Assembly: GCA_003996215.1 (NCBI GenBank)
Contig: QJPP01004043.1
Location: 97,563-161,562, forward strand
DNA: 64,000 nt
Direction: 5' to 3'
From: Jaltomata sinuosa
Lineage: Eukaryota > Streptophyta > Magnoliopsida > Solanales > Solanaceae
The notes beneath the pieces are model-generated. The model was not told the origin of the DNA. It made no database searches and worked only from the letters and a program-made list of their open reading frames with translations. Of the stretch, positions 46,445 through 58,699 are shown piece after piece; positions within the stretch are counted from its first letter, which is position 1, and every line of letters begins with the position of its first letter. The translations under genes and the position numbers were made by a program.

Positions 46445-46880
46445 CATTCTCTCTGTAACCAACGTTCTTGTTATTCATTGTCTTAGTTATTAGATTGCCA
46501 AGTGGTTGGTGCTTCATTTAGAGTTTGTCGTGTGTGCATTTCATGGATGTAAATTTTGTTAGTGGTTTTCAATGTTTAGACGGAAGACAATTATGCAGGG
46601 AAAAAAACTGTGTGGCGTTTGCTCGAGTACCAACTATTGCAGATCGATTTACCTCGGATGCACTTTGAGCTATTATTAGTGGAAGAAGCAAGAGATCCAA
46701 GTTTCAAAGAGAAAGGATCTTGTGGATTTGGAAGGAAATTCTCTTTTGGCCTTGGACCCCTCATATCCCAAATGGTATAATAATTTTTTATGGCTTTTCA
46801 CAGAGCCAGCAAAACTTTGTTTGCCCCTCCCTCTAGCTCTTCACATGTGACACACCCGGTGTTTTGAAAGGCCAGAGGTG
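46445..46880. other. 3' flank of the desaturase gene
   Basis: 46445-46580 reads as 3' UTR. 46600-46790 is a less AT-rich stretch without a recognised protein. No poly(A) signal can be fixed. Confidence 0.4.
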
Positions 46881-47330
46881 ATAAAAAGCGATGAGGGCCT
46901 GCTTCACTGAGGCGAAGTGCTCGCTTTCTTGAAGTGAGACGCCAAATTATATATGAAGCAACATTTATTTTTCTTCAAGATTTTCAAATTCTTGAAGTCC
47001 AAGATTCTCAACAGTATATTTGTCCTCATCGTCATCAATTAGGGACCAACTTGAGCTTGTAATAGCTACTCCTTTTCCCTTGTTACTTGACCTTGAACTT
47101 AAAGAACTCCCTAAGATCATAGATATCTCTTCAACTCCAACCGCCATAGCAACATTACCCCAATCCAAATCACTTCTCTCATATACTAGTTCATGTTTAT
47201 GATTTTGGGGGGCTTTAACTAACCATTCATTTACCTCAATAATATTGTTCAATGAAATTGGATCAATGGTATCTCGAGCATCATAATCATGCTTCAATGT
47301 TCTATTGTATTTAATTATACTAGATCACTA
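46881..47330 (-). pseudogene. hAT transposase C-terminal fragment (possible)
   Basis: The minus strand gives IKYNRTLKHDYDARDTIDPISLNNIIEVNEWLVKAP...DLDWGNVAMAVGVEE, then an acidic tail (46965-47297 and a little upstream). The 'DTIDPISL...NEWL...DLDW..VA.A.G' spacing resembles the region after the dimerisation domain of plant hAT transposases. The rest of the gene is absent. Next to it (46860-46940) are 'gcgatgagg...aggcgaagtgctcgctt' words of a dispersed repeat. The identification is tentative. Confidence 0.45.
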
Positions 47331-48850
47331 AGACACAAATGCTCAATCCTATATCTCTTTTTGGAATGAATCTGCACATAAGTTGTAGAGAATTTTAATA
47401 GACGCTAACAATAATATAATAAAAAAATTAGAATACAATAATTTTTCTTCTCACGTGTTCAAACACGCTCCAATTTCTTTAACATCCGGATGAGCTACAA
47501 GTTAAGCTTAGGTACTTTCATGGAAAACTTTAACAAGTTTGGAATTTGACTATCAAATTGCGATCACCATTTAATTATAGAAAAAAATAAATTTAAAAGT
47601 TAATAAGTATAAATAAGTCAAATAGCTTAAAGTAAAACTATAAAGACAATTAAAATGACAAGTTCTGTCTCTTACTTTATCTCAATAGCCTCTTCCTTTG
47701 CAACCACTCAACCTTCCAATTATAACAAGGCATCAAAGTTTAAAGAAGGAATGACACGTTGCTATGTCTGAAAAATGACAACTTTGTTCAAAAATTAAAG
47801 AGAAAAGACATTAAAACACTCTTAAATTTGTCCGATAAATTTACTTTAACTCTTTAATTTCACGGGTATTTATTTACCCCCCTTAATAGTTTTAAAATGA
47901 ATTAAATACCATCTCTAATACTGACATGACATAAAAAAAAGAAAAAAGAAAAAAGAAAAAAAGAGGCACGTTTTTTAAAAAATAAGTAAAGTGGTCCCAC
48001 TATTATTATATTATATATAATAAAAAATTTAAAAAAAAACCCACCCCTACCCCTTTCTTCTTCAAACCCCCACCCCCCTTCTTCCCACCTCCGCCCCTGC
48101 CCCTTTCTACTTCAATGCCTCTACTCCCCCCCCCTCCCCCCACTGGTAATCTCACTTACCAATCATCAGCTAGTTCAATTGATTATCAATTGACTACTGA
48201 AATGGGCTGTTCAAAGATTCAACTTTTAGAGTGTTGAAATGGGATTTTTAAAAGTGTTGTTTGCTGAAATGGGTGGCTCAAAGTTTTTGTTTTTCTGCTA
48301 TATTTTTGAGAAAAATGTTTTTAGAGTTTCTTCATTCATAGTGTGAGTTCCTCTTCTTCTTTCAATTCTTTGGAAAATCAAATTTCTAGACAATGAATTT
48401 TATTCTACTCTGAAAGTTTTGAAATTCGATAATTTTTTTTGGTTGGTGTTTAAAATTATTGATAATAGGAGAATTCTTTTCAATTCTTTGATTCTTTCCA
48501 TTGGTGTGTGTATTTGTTGTTGATTCCATAAAACACAAAGATATCACTTTTTTTTTTTTGGCATCGAATTCCAGTATTTTTTTTCTTGGAACTTCACACA
48601 CTCACATATAGGACATTGTTCTATTTCTCTTGGACCATCTATACAAATTTAGCATTCAACATATTCTTTAATTTCGGAAAAAATTAAAATTGAGAGAATT
48701 TGAGTGTTTTAATGGTGGGACAAAGATGGGTGTTTCCGCTAGAAAGTTCACTGGAGGTGGGTTATGGAGAAGAAGAAAGGGGGTGAGAGCTTTGAAGAAA
48801 AAAAAGAAGTAGAGGTGGATTTTTTTTGAAATTATTTTATTATATAATAT
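47331..48850. other. Intergenic stretch with C-rich and A-rich patches
   Basis: An A-rich 'gaaaaaagaaaaa' patch lies at 47930-47965, and a C-rich patch (caccccc/ctcccccc words) at 48030-48140. No coding signal. The open frames present are short and without domains. Confidence 0.4.
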
Positions 48851-48851
48851 A

Positions 48852-49088
48852 CTCCCTCCGTCCCATTTTATATGAGTTACTTTGACTTGGCACAGACTTT
48901 AAGAAAGAAAGGAAGACTTTTGAAACTTGTGATCTAAAATGAGTCTTAGATGTTTGTGTGGTTGTAAATCATTTCATTAAGGAAAAATGGTAGTTTAAAG
49001 TTAAATTGTTACTAAATGTAGAAATGTGTCATTCTTTTTGGGATTGACTAAAAAGGAAAGTGAGTCATATAAAGTAGGACAAAGGGAG
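48852..49088. mobile_element. Complete Stowaway/Mariner-like MITE (237 bp)
   Basis: Terminal inverted repeats begin ctccctccgtcccatttta and, on the other strand, ctccctttgtcctacttta. The similarity continues inward through 'tatatga(g/c)t(t/c)act'. It is flanked by TA on both sides, the Tc1/Mariner target. Non-coding. Related halves lie at 19766-19889 and 43681-43745. Confidence 0.9.
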
Positions 49089-49125
49089 TATATATTAGTG
49101 GGGTTATATTTAAAAAAATATTTTT

Positions 49126-52100
49126 TGACGTGACTCTTGTTTTCGAAAAAAATGACTTGTTTTGAAAATTATTTCGAAAATCTAAGTTAAAAGCTTCGAA
49201 AAAACGTTTTTCAATTCAAAAAGCAAGAGTTGCCACTTAGTTTTTATGAAAGTAAAAACCAAGAAAAAACTTATAAAAAATTTCAAAGTCTAAACAAATA
49301 AAGACTTAGAAAAATTAGAGATTTTGGGTAAGGGTTCAAGTTAATGTTTCGAGAAGGGTTTTAAGGCATTCGAAACATCCGCTAACTTACGGTTATCCAA
49401 TTTTTTTTGAAAATAACTTATTTTTTGACTAACTTTTGAAAAAAAAAAATTTATTTAAAAATGTGAAGTTAACAAGATAATTTAAACTACTCAAATTTTG
49501 AAAAGAAGTGTTGAATGTGATTTTAAAGAAAACATACTTAATCGAATTTTAAAACACCAATTTACAGTAACTAAAAAAAAGCTTTGTTATAAAGAAAAAT
49601 TTCCGAAGGAAGATTGAAGAAGAAAAAAAAACACAAAGGGTACTCACTTAGGGAAAATCCAACCAAGTTGTTGCCAGTCCAAGTTAGTACAAATAATCTT
49701 ATCTAAGCAAAGATAAAGAATTAAAGAACTATAATTAAGCCAAAGCCAATTATGTTCTAAATATCTAGTTTGTGGGCCCTCTTTAGGCCCACCACCGTTC
49801 CTTTTCGATTTTGATCCAACTTCTTCAAACTTTTTACCCCTTTGAATTACTGTCTGCTGCTTATTTGGACTTTTAGTCCAATTTCTCAAAACTTTTGCCC
49901 TTTTTGGGCTGCTGTTGTGGTGTTCATGGGCTTCAACTCATTTCATTTTCCTTCGATCCGCTGGTCGGTCCTCTTGGACTCAAGGTGTTGGGCTTGTTAG
50001 CCCAACGAAATGCAAGGGAGAAAGTTGTGAGTCCATTTGGACTCAGGGCAGTTCATGCACAAACAAAAGAGAAGAATTAATAGCAGATATAAGAAACATA
50101 GCGAATGCTAAATTAAAACAAAACACACTGGAGAAAATGCTCAACCCAAAACATGACTTTGTTCTTTCTTGTTATATCTCAATTTAGGAGCTAAATAATA
50201 TTTAACAGGAAGTTACCCATTTCTAGTGTATTCGATTCAATTATCTCAACCAAAGCAAAGGCATATTTAACTAAGGCAGGCAAATGATGAATGCTTAATC
50301 TTTGAAGACCACACGACATGCTGGTTTAGGCAAAATGCAATGAGAACCTTATAAAAAAGATATTACAAACAGAATAAATTTGATTTAAAAGAGACGGCAA
50401 GAATTGATCAAACAAGTCACAGAATAGCAATCAGCAAGTCACAAAATTACTGTAAGTTCGAAACAATAACTATGCACACCTCATATTTAAAGTTTGAAAC
50501 AGATTTCATCATCGAATAGAGAAAATTAAACCTTATGAAACCAAGCTCAAGTTTTTAAAAGCAAAACAGAGAGGAAAATATTTCAAGGAACATGGGAGGA
50601 CAACATTCAGGTTGAGCAAATGACAAGCAAGATAATACTTCAAAGGACTAACATAGAAAACATGATCTTGCCATTTCATTCTTGATGCATTTTTTAACAG
50701 GAAGAGGTTTACATTCATTGAGCATGCTTTGAGTTAGTGATAAAACAATCATGTTAGAAAATGGAGATAAGAAAAGAAACCAACTATGCCTTACAAATTT
50801 TCATACTTAACACTTCTAAATTTGACGTATCAAGCTGGTTCTAATCTTGCATTTTAGGCATAACATATCGACCACATACACAAAGAAGATTGTAAGACTT
50901 ACACTCGTCTGAAGGTCTTAGATCTAGAACTTTCAGAGATGAATGACATATCACGAAGGGATATATCTCGTCTCTAGTTCTAAGTATCAACAGGAAATTC
51001 ATAAAGGAAGAAAAACCCCTCTAAAATCTTTACATAGCTAATAGCATCAACAAAGAATTCCGGTATCTTTCAAACAAATCAAAACAAAAATTCAATTTAC
51101 GACTAATCCGTTCACATAAGACAATATCGTTCATGAACACACACAACTATTTTGAAAGGGAAAGAACAGATAACAGGGAAGGAACAAACGAAAATTTAAG
51201 GGCTTTAGAGATTAACAACCACCTCAACTGAACATGGTTTTAAGCTAACAATCACAATTTCTTAACACCAAGTCAAACAAAACAGCTTAAAATCAGCCAA
51301 AATATCTCTAAAGAAAATGAAATAAATGAAGAGTTCTACATTACGCTAAAAAGAAAGAAAGGAGAGAAAGCAAAAGGTGAAGGGTGTTACCTCTCTTCGA
51401 GCAGCAAACGGGACAACGAACTTCGTCGCAAACTCGATCCACCACCAGAATCTAGACAAGTTTTTTCGGAATCAATGAAGTATTTTTGTGTATTAGACCT
51501 CTGGAATCTCTGGTTTTTATGAACTAGAGAACGATTCTCCAAAAAGTTCAAGAAATTTTCCAACGACCAGCCCCCATTCCTCTATCTTAGAGGGGTTTAT
51601 ATAGGAGAAGATGGGGGTGAAAAGAGGGGGAAAATGAAGGGTATTTCTGGGAAATTCCTTGAGGATAATTTGAAATTCCTTTCTAGATAAGGCTGGCCAG
51701 GAAGGAGATGGTACGAAGCTTGTACGATTTTCCTAAATCATGCGGAGAAATCTCCACTTAGCTATTTCAGGAAGCTTCTCAACATGACAACTCGATTTAT
51801 GGACGGTGAGAAAATGGCGTTTGAAAATGTTAGGGGTTTGGGTATTGTAGAAGCTGCCGCTTTATTGTTTTGCAGCTGTTGGAGCAACGATGTTAGGGTT
51901 TAGAGGGAGAGGGATGAGGAAGATGAAGTACATGGTGAGCTGGTGTACTGCGCGCGTGAGAGCAGTACACCCCGTCCTTTTGGAGAAAAAGAGAGAGCGT
52001 GGGAGGTACATATGATGTTTTTGAAGAGAATATGTGTGTGAGAGGTATATGTGTATAATATCTGAGGGAGTGTATGGGAGTTAGGCCGGGTTTGGGTCAG

Positions 52101-52728
52101 TATGGAGTGGGATGAAGGCGAATTTTGATCAAAAGTGGTGGGCCTGTCGGTTTTGAGCCCAAATTGTTTGGCTGAAACAACAAGTTGTGAGGGAGATATA
52201 AGGTGTTGCAAATATGGCCACATTTGCAAAGTGTGGTCACTTTTAATGTTAAGGAGATATCCAGATTAGGAGTGCTTAGGAAAATATTCGGCTAGAATTA
52301 ATGATTTAAAGAATTTAGGCTAGAATAGAAATAGAGATAAATTAATTAAAATTAACCATCCGAGCTTCTTTAAACTTAAAAAAATTGAAATAATTATTGT
52401 ATTCAACACAAAATTACCTCTTTTAACAATTATGAAATTAATTTAGTTAATCTCTTATTTGAATTAATTTGAAGGAAAATCAAACGTTTAATCTTTTTAA
52501 AAGGATTTTCTTATGAAATTAAACTCTAAAATAGTTCTTTAAGTAAACTTATATAAATTACACGTAATCAAACATGAAAAATATAAATTATTGCTCAGGA
52601 CTATTATGAAGCTTATTTGGAAAACGTTTTATCCCATTTTTGCAAAACAATTATTTCAAAAATTATTTAAAATTAAGAAAGGCTCAAGATTAATTCGTAA
52701 TGTGGCGCGTAAAAATTGGGTGTCAACA
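49126..52728 (-). mobile_element. 3' LTR of a Tat/Ogre-lineage Gypsy element
   Basis: On the minus strand it starts TGTTGACACCCAATTTTTAC at 52728. It is preceded by a purine tract GGGGAGGGGCAATT (52729-52742 complement), the expected polypurine tract. The other end is placed at 49126 (minus strand ...GAGTCACGTCA) because it gives TG...CA ends and lies beside unrelated MITE sequence; this end is less certain. Length is about 3.6 kb. A TATA box is at 51597-51603. The LTR has 'gagttgccacttag' and 'aaaacgttttttcgaagc' words typical of such LTRs. Open frames within it are not genes. Confidence 0.7.
51597..51603 (-). promoter_or_regulatory. TATA box of the Tat LTR
   Basis: TATATAA on the minus strand in the context CTCCTATATAAACCCCTC, about 1.13 kb inside the LTR. 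Transcription would start near 51570 and run leftward in this copy. Inferred from sequence. Confidence 0.6.
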
Positions 52729-54059
52729 ATTGCCCCTCCCCTTGGGTAGGGTGAGTGTAATGAACCCTGGGCAAAGAGAATTGACGTTCCTAATTTTATC
52801 TGACCACATATCCATCTTCAGAAAGCAGTTGGTTCTAGCACGAATTTCAAAGAATCATGGCCGAACTCCAGTATTGAGTTTCATACATATCTCAGGCTAT
52901 ATGAGAACTCAGACCATTTGTAGTTCAAGACGCTTGATTTTAAGAATGATTTTTGAAAGAATTCTAAACTATCCCGGTTTTAGAGTACGGAGAGACTGGG
53001 AAATTGGGGAGTAAGAGGATTGGGGGGAGTTAGGAATGCAGCCGAGTTTTCAAAACAAAGCCCGCCTACATATCCCTAGACTTAGGGAATCAGGCTGCTT
53101 GTAGTTTGACTCAATCGGTGGAAAATATAATCTTTATGTTAAGACAACCTTTGGCTCGGGATGAGTGACGAATAATTTGAGCTATAGAAAGAGGCTTGTA
53201 ACCTCTCAACTATGAATGTGGTGCACTTCACACCCATAAGTAAGACTTTACTTGGACATAATTTCCAAAGCTCGAGGTGTATCGTCACTCGGATTTGAAG
53301 AGAAGGAGTATGGCTTCCAGTGTGAGTTCAGAAAATACCCTGGATGCGAAACATAAGACCCAACGATAAGAAATACCCACATACCTTATGATAGGGGTGT
53401 GGTTTGATGGAGGTGGTAGTCGTTCCTCAGCTCGCGTCCAAAGAGTTTGATACTCCTCTCCGGACTATGACCCTGTTCGCTGCTAAGAGAAAGTTCTACG
53501 TTGTGATGCATCCTTTTTGGTGTAGTCCGCACCTGTGGTTTTGCTTTGAGAATTTCATCCTTCTTGGATGCTCTCGACAACATCTCAAAATAAAATTGTT
53601 AGTAGTAATATAATTCCACTTGGAGAGGTAGTTTCTTGGCCATACCTCATCCTTGGGTTATGTCCGAATCTTAGGTTGTGACATCTTTTGATGTGCTTTG
53701 TACCTGTTATTCTGATTCGAGATTTTCATCCTCTTGGATGTTCTCGATAATATTTTGAAACAAACTGGTTAGTAGTAAATGAATTTAATAGGGAAAGATA
53801 GCTTTGTACCTTATTTTCCGCATTTGGTTTCCTTTTGAATCAGATGTCGTCCTTTCCTATCTCTGTCTTAGGAAATGGCAACTTTCAAGATGAGAAAATG
53901 ATAGCCTTCGTAGCTATCAGATAGGATTGCCTTTGTGAAAATCTTTGAATAAGGCGATCTTTGTGGCCGTTTGACGTGACGGTCCTTGCAACCGTTTGCG
54001 ACATTCTCTTGAACATGCTAGACTTTGTGCTATTGACAATAGTCTTTGCATATGCCTTT

Positions 54060-54740
54060 AGGGTAAATCTTGCACATCATACGTATCGACGCGACTAACA
54101 GATATTTCCTGAATTATCAGGCTTTGGGTAATCTAGCACATCATCTGACTTTGGATAGAGGCAGCTTACAGATGCCTTTAATTTGTCAACTTCGAGTAAT
54201 CTTGCACATCATCCAATTTTGTATAGAGGCGGCTTCCAGATGTCATTTAAATTGCCAGTTTTTTGGGTAATCTTGCACTTTTATCCGATCTTGGATATAA
54301 CGCGACTTACAAATTTTTCTTGAATTGATAACCTTTGGGTAGTCCTGCACAATATCAACGTGGATATGTCGTGGCTTATAGATAACCCTTGGGTTGTTAA
54401 TTTTTGGTAGTCTTGCACTTTATTCAATTGCGGATATTATTGGGACTTGCGCATTACCCTTAAACTGTCAATTCTTTAGGCGATCTTGCACACTATCCGA
54501 TTTTAGATATCGCTGCTTCTTACAGATAACTCTTAGTCTGTCAAGTTTTGGGCAATCTTGCACACTATCTGGTTTTAGATATCGCTGCATCTTACAGATA
54601 ACTCTTAGTCTGTCAAGTTTCGGGCAATCTTGCACACTATCCGGTTCCAGATATTGTTGTGACTTACAGAAGACCTTTGGCCTTCCAATTTTGGGAAAAT
54701 CCACTTTATCGTCCGATTAGGATGGCGTCTTACAGACATC
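54060..54740. repeat. ~70-bp tandem array, about ten units
   Basis: The word 'aatcttgcaca(c/t)tatcc' recurs at spacings of 67-73 bp from about 54066 to 54702. Units at 54484, 54557 and 54630 are nearly identical with a 73-bp period, while outer units are diverged, a sign of recent local amplification at the right side of the array. Confidence 0.85.
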
Positions 54741-54904
54741 CCTCGGACTATATGCTTTCGATCTCGACAACAAACAGTATTTGATTATCGGGGTGACAAG
54801 GCCTTTGCCACACGATCAAATATAGCCGCATCTTCTTGCGATCGAAGCTCTTGTATATGTAAGCATACTTCAGAGAGAGACTTCGTTGTCTCTAATAAAG
54901 TTGC

Positions 54905-54978
54905 ATAAATATCCTCAACGTTAGACTCCTTCATCTTACGCGATATCAGATATAAATATGCTGAATGTCAGACTTGGC

Positions 54979-55011
<33 letters not shown>

Positions 55012-55260
55012 TCCTCAATGTTAGACTCCCCCGTCTCATACGATATTGGATATAAATATGCCAGACTTGGCATAATAATAAGGAAGCAAATACATCCTCA
55101 ACGTCAGACATCCTCCATCTCACGCGATATCGGATATAAATATGCTGAATGCCAGACTTGGCTTACTGATAAGGATGCATAAATATATGCGGTATAACCA
55201 TGCAAATGAAAATATCCTCAACATTAGACCCCTCCGTCTTACGCGATCTTGGATATAGGT
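54905..55260. repeat. ~85-117-bp repeats with an AAT microsatellite
   Basis: Four units carry 'atcctcaacgttagac', 'cttacgcgatat(c/t)' and 'gatataaatatg' (near 54908, 55010, 55093, 55210). The first unit has gained an AAT run (54981-55010), which explains the uneven spacing. Confidence 0.8.
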
Positions 55261-55399
55261 ATGCTCTTGGGTCGATACTGCACAGCCAGTGCGATTTAAG
55301 GACGCCTATGAATGTCATCCTCTTTGAAACCGACTAGTAGAGGGACATAATACTTGCAGCGAATGTATCTGCGGTATTAATGATGATGATGGTCCTCTT

Positions 55400-55555
55400 G
55401 ACATGGTCCTCTGGACATGCGAATATGATATGACCCTCTTGGCATGGTCCTCTCGACATGCAAATATGACATGACCCTCTTGTCATGGTCCTCTTGACAT
55501 GCAAATATGACATGGACCTCTTGGCATGGTCCTCTTGACATGCGAATATGACAAT
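55400..55555. repeat. 41-bp tandem array, about four units
   Basis: Unit reads 'gaccctcttggcatggtcct' followed by 'cttgacatgcaaatatgacat'. Units are highly similar, so the array is young. Confidence 0.85.
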
Positions 55556-56999
55556 GATGTGGATAATTGTGGAATGACGTGCGTAGCAGTTACATAAAAC
55601 ATCACCTTCGATTTTTGTGTTATCCTGTTGACTCCTTTATGTGTACATGTGCTCAAGGCAAACAATTAGAAGACACAGAGTCACTTTTACTAGCGACCAC
55701 AGTCAAACTTGAAAAACTTTAAAGACACCGTTTATGAAGCTAATCAAAACAACTTTGTTTCAAATTGGAGATAAATGGTCGTTCCCATTTCTGGGGATAG
55801 CCATAAATATCATTTTTGAACATCGTCTATTCGTGGTGATTTTTTACTTGTTGGGGATTGGCGGAGAATATCGTCGATCTCTCATTTGGCATTTTATTTT
55901 GAGGTTGACCAAAATGTCCTGATCTGCTTGGGGATTCGAGGATGCTATCGATCTCTCTTTATTTAGTAGCTTTTGCGAACTATAAGAAGATTCGCCCATT
56001 TTAGGGACTTTTGCCTCTTTGGCTTCTGCCCATCGTTTCGACTTTTATCGCCAAATTTGGGGCATCTGGTCTTGTTGTATTTATTTGAACGCATTGGATA
56101 ATGAGCGGCTTTCACTGATTTCTAACATACTTTTTAGGACAACCTGCATCCACATAAAAATTGTTAGTTTTTGGTGAAACTGATCTGTGTTGACCTTTTT
56201 TGATCTTCTGCTCCTTGTTTTGTCTTTTCTGGGCTTTTCCCTTTCTCGGGAACTCATCGTACTCGACTCCTAGGGTCATGGTAGGCATAAGACAAAACCG
56301 ATTTATAAAGGAATAAAATTAATCTTTTGTAAAGATTTTCAAGCAAGTTCTTTGGAATCAAAGATTTTGAAAAAAGAATAGTTTGGAAAGGTTTCTGCCC
56401 GTCATGTCATGTGCTAGCTCAACGAATATCCTTTACTCGATACCTTGACATCTTAACATATTATTGGCGGACTCTGGAGATCCTTTGTCGTCCTAGCTGG
56501 GAGTTTGAATATTTTTCAAGAAATCTATCACAACTGGGGATTAATCCATCTCGGACTGGGGATTTTTTTGAAGTAGACTCTGATCTCTCGGTGTTGGGGA
56601 ATTCTTCAGAGTTTAATTCCGAACTCTTTAATGAAGCCTGGTGGAAATTATGAGGTCTTCCTCAAAATTTCTGCCCCAGTTAAAGGTTTTGCGATGAATC
56701 ACAATCCATTGGCAAGGGACTTGAGACTCTGTGGGGATTACGAGATTCTTTCTCGATATTTATTTTGGTCGCTCTTCGAAATATTCTGTATTCCAATTTG
56801 TTGGAGAAGATATTTGCCTTTTGAATTTTTGAGATTCCTTTCTCGAAAATTCTGCCCCAGTTTCTATTTCCTGGGTGATATGATCGAGCCGTTGTGGCAC
56901 CTACGTATCCCGTTGAGGCAGGAATCAGGTCAAATGTAGTTTCCACACTCGTAGTGGGAGAACGTTGGAAATAATCAAAGGGATGATCGAGGCCGACAA

Positions 57000-57150
57000 A
57001 GTCGCCTACGTATCTCATTCTTGAGAATTCAGGTCAGACGTAGTTCGAGTTAGAAAAGGGAAAGATAGATTTTTCTAAGGGGTTGACCAAAGCCGACACA
57101 GACTGCCTACGTATCTCATTCTTGAGAATTCAGGTCAAACGTAGTTCGCA
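57000..57150. repeat. ~104-bp duplicated 'gcctacgtatctcattcttg' block
   Basis: 'gcctacgtatctcattcttg' followed by 'agaattcaggtca(g/a)acgtag' starts near 57002 and again near 57106. A diverged third copy lies near 56900 ('cctacgtatcccgttgaggc'). Confidence 0.8.
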
Positions 57151-57247
57151 CATGGAGGATATGGGATATTTAGCTAATACAAATCATAAAAACAAGTACA
57201 CTCAGATAACGCTATTACAGGACAAGAAAATTAAAGAAAAACTATCC

Positions 57248-58470
57248 TCAAGCATAGTATCTCTTTACGACATCAGAATTGATTGGTTTAGTCCACACTT
57301 GACAGTCCATCTCGGACAGAATCAAAGCTCCTCCGGATAACACTTTTTGAACAACATATGGCCCTTATCAATTAGGAGCAAACTTCCATTTGTATTCCTC
57401 TTGGTGAGGGAAAATACGCTTAAGGACTAACTGTCCTATGACAAACATACGAGCTCTTGCTCTCTTGTTGAATGCACGAATCATCCGTCACTGGTACAAC
57501 TGACCATGGAATACGTCACTCATTCTTTTCTCATCAATTAACATGAGTTGCTCGTGACGAGCGCGAACCCACTCCTCATTGCTCAGTCCGGCCTCTTGAA
57601 TGATCCTGAGGGATGGTATTTCGACTTCAGCGGGTATCACTGCTTCCGAACCATATACCAACATATAAGGAGTTACCCCAGTTAAAGTACTGACGATCGT
57701 CTGATATACCAACAAAGCATAAGGCAACATCTCATGCCAGGATCGTTGATCATCAATCATATTTCTTAAAATCTTCTTGATGTTCTTGTTGGCAGCTTCC
57801 ATAGCTCCATTTATTTGTGGATGGTATGCAGTCGAATTCCGGTGAGTGATTTTGAATTGCTCACATATTTCTCTCATCAAGTGACTATTCAGATTTGCTC
57901 CATTGTTTGTGATGATTGACTTGGGAATTTCGAATCAACAAATCAAATTGTTCTTGACAAAGTCGGCTACAACCTTCTTGGTTACGGATTTGTAGGAAGC
58001 AACTTCCACCAATTTGGTGAACTAATCAATGGCTACCAAGATAAATCTGTGTCTATTTGAGGCAGGTGGTTCGATGGGACCAATGAAGTCCATGCCCCAG
58101 GCTACAAAAGGCCAAGGTGCGCTCATAGCATGAAGTTTGCTAGGCGGCACTCGAATCAAATCTCCATGGATCTGGCACTTGTGACATTTCTGCACGAACT
58201 TGCTACAGTCGTTTTCCATGGTCATCCAAAAGTATCCAGCTCGTAAGATCTTCTTGTCTAGGGTGAACCCATTCATTTGAGGACCGCATACTCTGGCACT
58301 TGTGACATTTCTGCACGAACTTGCTACAGTCGTTTTCCATGGTCATCCAAAAGTATCCAGCTCGTAAGATCTTCTTGTCTAGGGTGAACCCATTCATTTG
58401 AGGCCCGCATACTCTGGCATGTACTTTTTCTAACAACCTCCGTGGCTTCAATCGAGTCAACACATCTTAA
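57248..58470 (-). pseudogene. Integrase of the Tat element (broken)
   Basis: Minus strand. The zinc-binding region has VHARVCGPQMNGF...KCHKCQ, in which the second His is Gln. The core has AWGMDFIGPIEPP (first Asp), SIITNNGANLNSHLM (second Asp replaced by Asn, codon 57905-57907) and NGAMEAANKNIKK (Glu). It ends ...GALILSEMDCQVWTKPINSDVVKRYYA and a TGA at 57248-57250. A 121-bp tandem duplication (58171-58412) shifts the frame within the zinc region, and there is a stop in the ADFVKNNLIC segment. Confidence 0.9.
58171..58412. repeat. 121-bp tandem duplication in integrase
   Basis: 58171-58291 and 58292-58412 are almost identical. 121 is not a multiple of three, so the second copy shifts the frame, making overlapping chimeric frames here. 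The near-identity points to a late event. Confidence 0.9.
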
Positions 58471-58699
58471 GAATCCAAGATTTGGAGTCCTCCTATACAG
58501 GATTTCTCCATTCAAGAAAAAGTTGTTGGTCATTCGGCGGATTGTCTTCTTTTGGTTGGCTGTCACATCTTCCAGGTAGATCCCGGCTTCTAGGTACCTC
58601 TTGATATCACAATACCATGGCCTTCCATCTGGTTTGGCTTCGACTTGCGCACAGTGCGCAGGTTGCTCTTTTAAACCTATTACTAGCGGATCGATGTAA

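Larger units (their letters stand above)
52729..57247 (-). mobile_element. Long 3' untranslated region of the Tat element, with tandem arrays
   Basis: 4.5 kb lie between the pol stop (57248) and the 3' LTR. No protein is encoded. It contains at least four separate tandem or duplicated blocks: ~104 bp (57000-57150), 41 bp (55400-55555), ~100 bp (54905-55260) and ~70 bp (54060-54740). Tandem arrays in this position are known for Tat/Ogre elements and can seed satellite DNA. Confidence 0.75.

Noticed and set aside
46965..47297. Intact host gene on the minus strand
   Set aside because: Only a C-terminal hAT-like stretch is present, without zinc finger or catalytic core; kept as a tentative pseudogene fragment.
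51900..52229. 109-aa minus-strand frame in the Tat LTR
   Set aside because: Low-complexity Ser/Thr string inside an LTR; no domain, so not annotated as coding.
54060..55555. Protein-coding frames at 54394-54720 and its antisense
   Set aside because: They follow the 73-bp tandem repeat and translate to repeating peptides; the region is the Tat 3' untranslated region.
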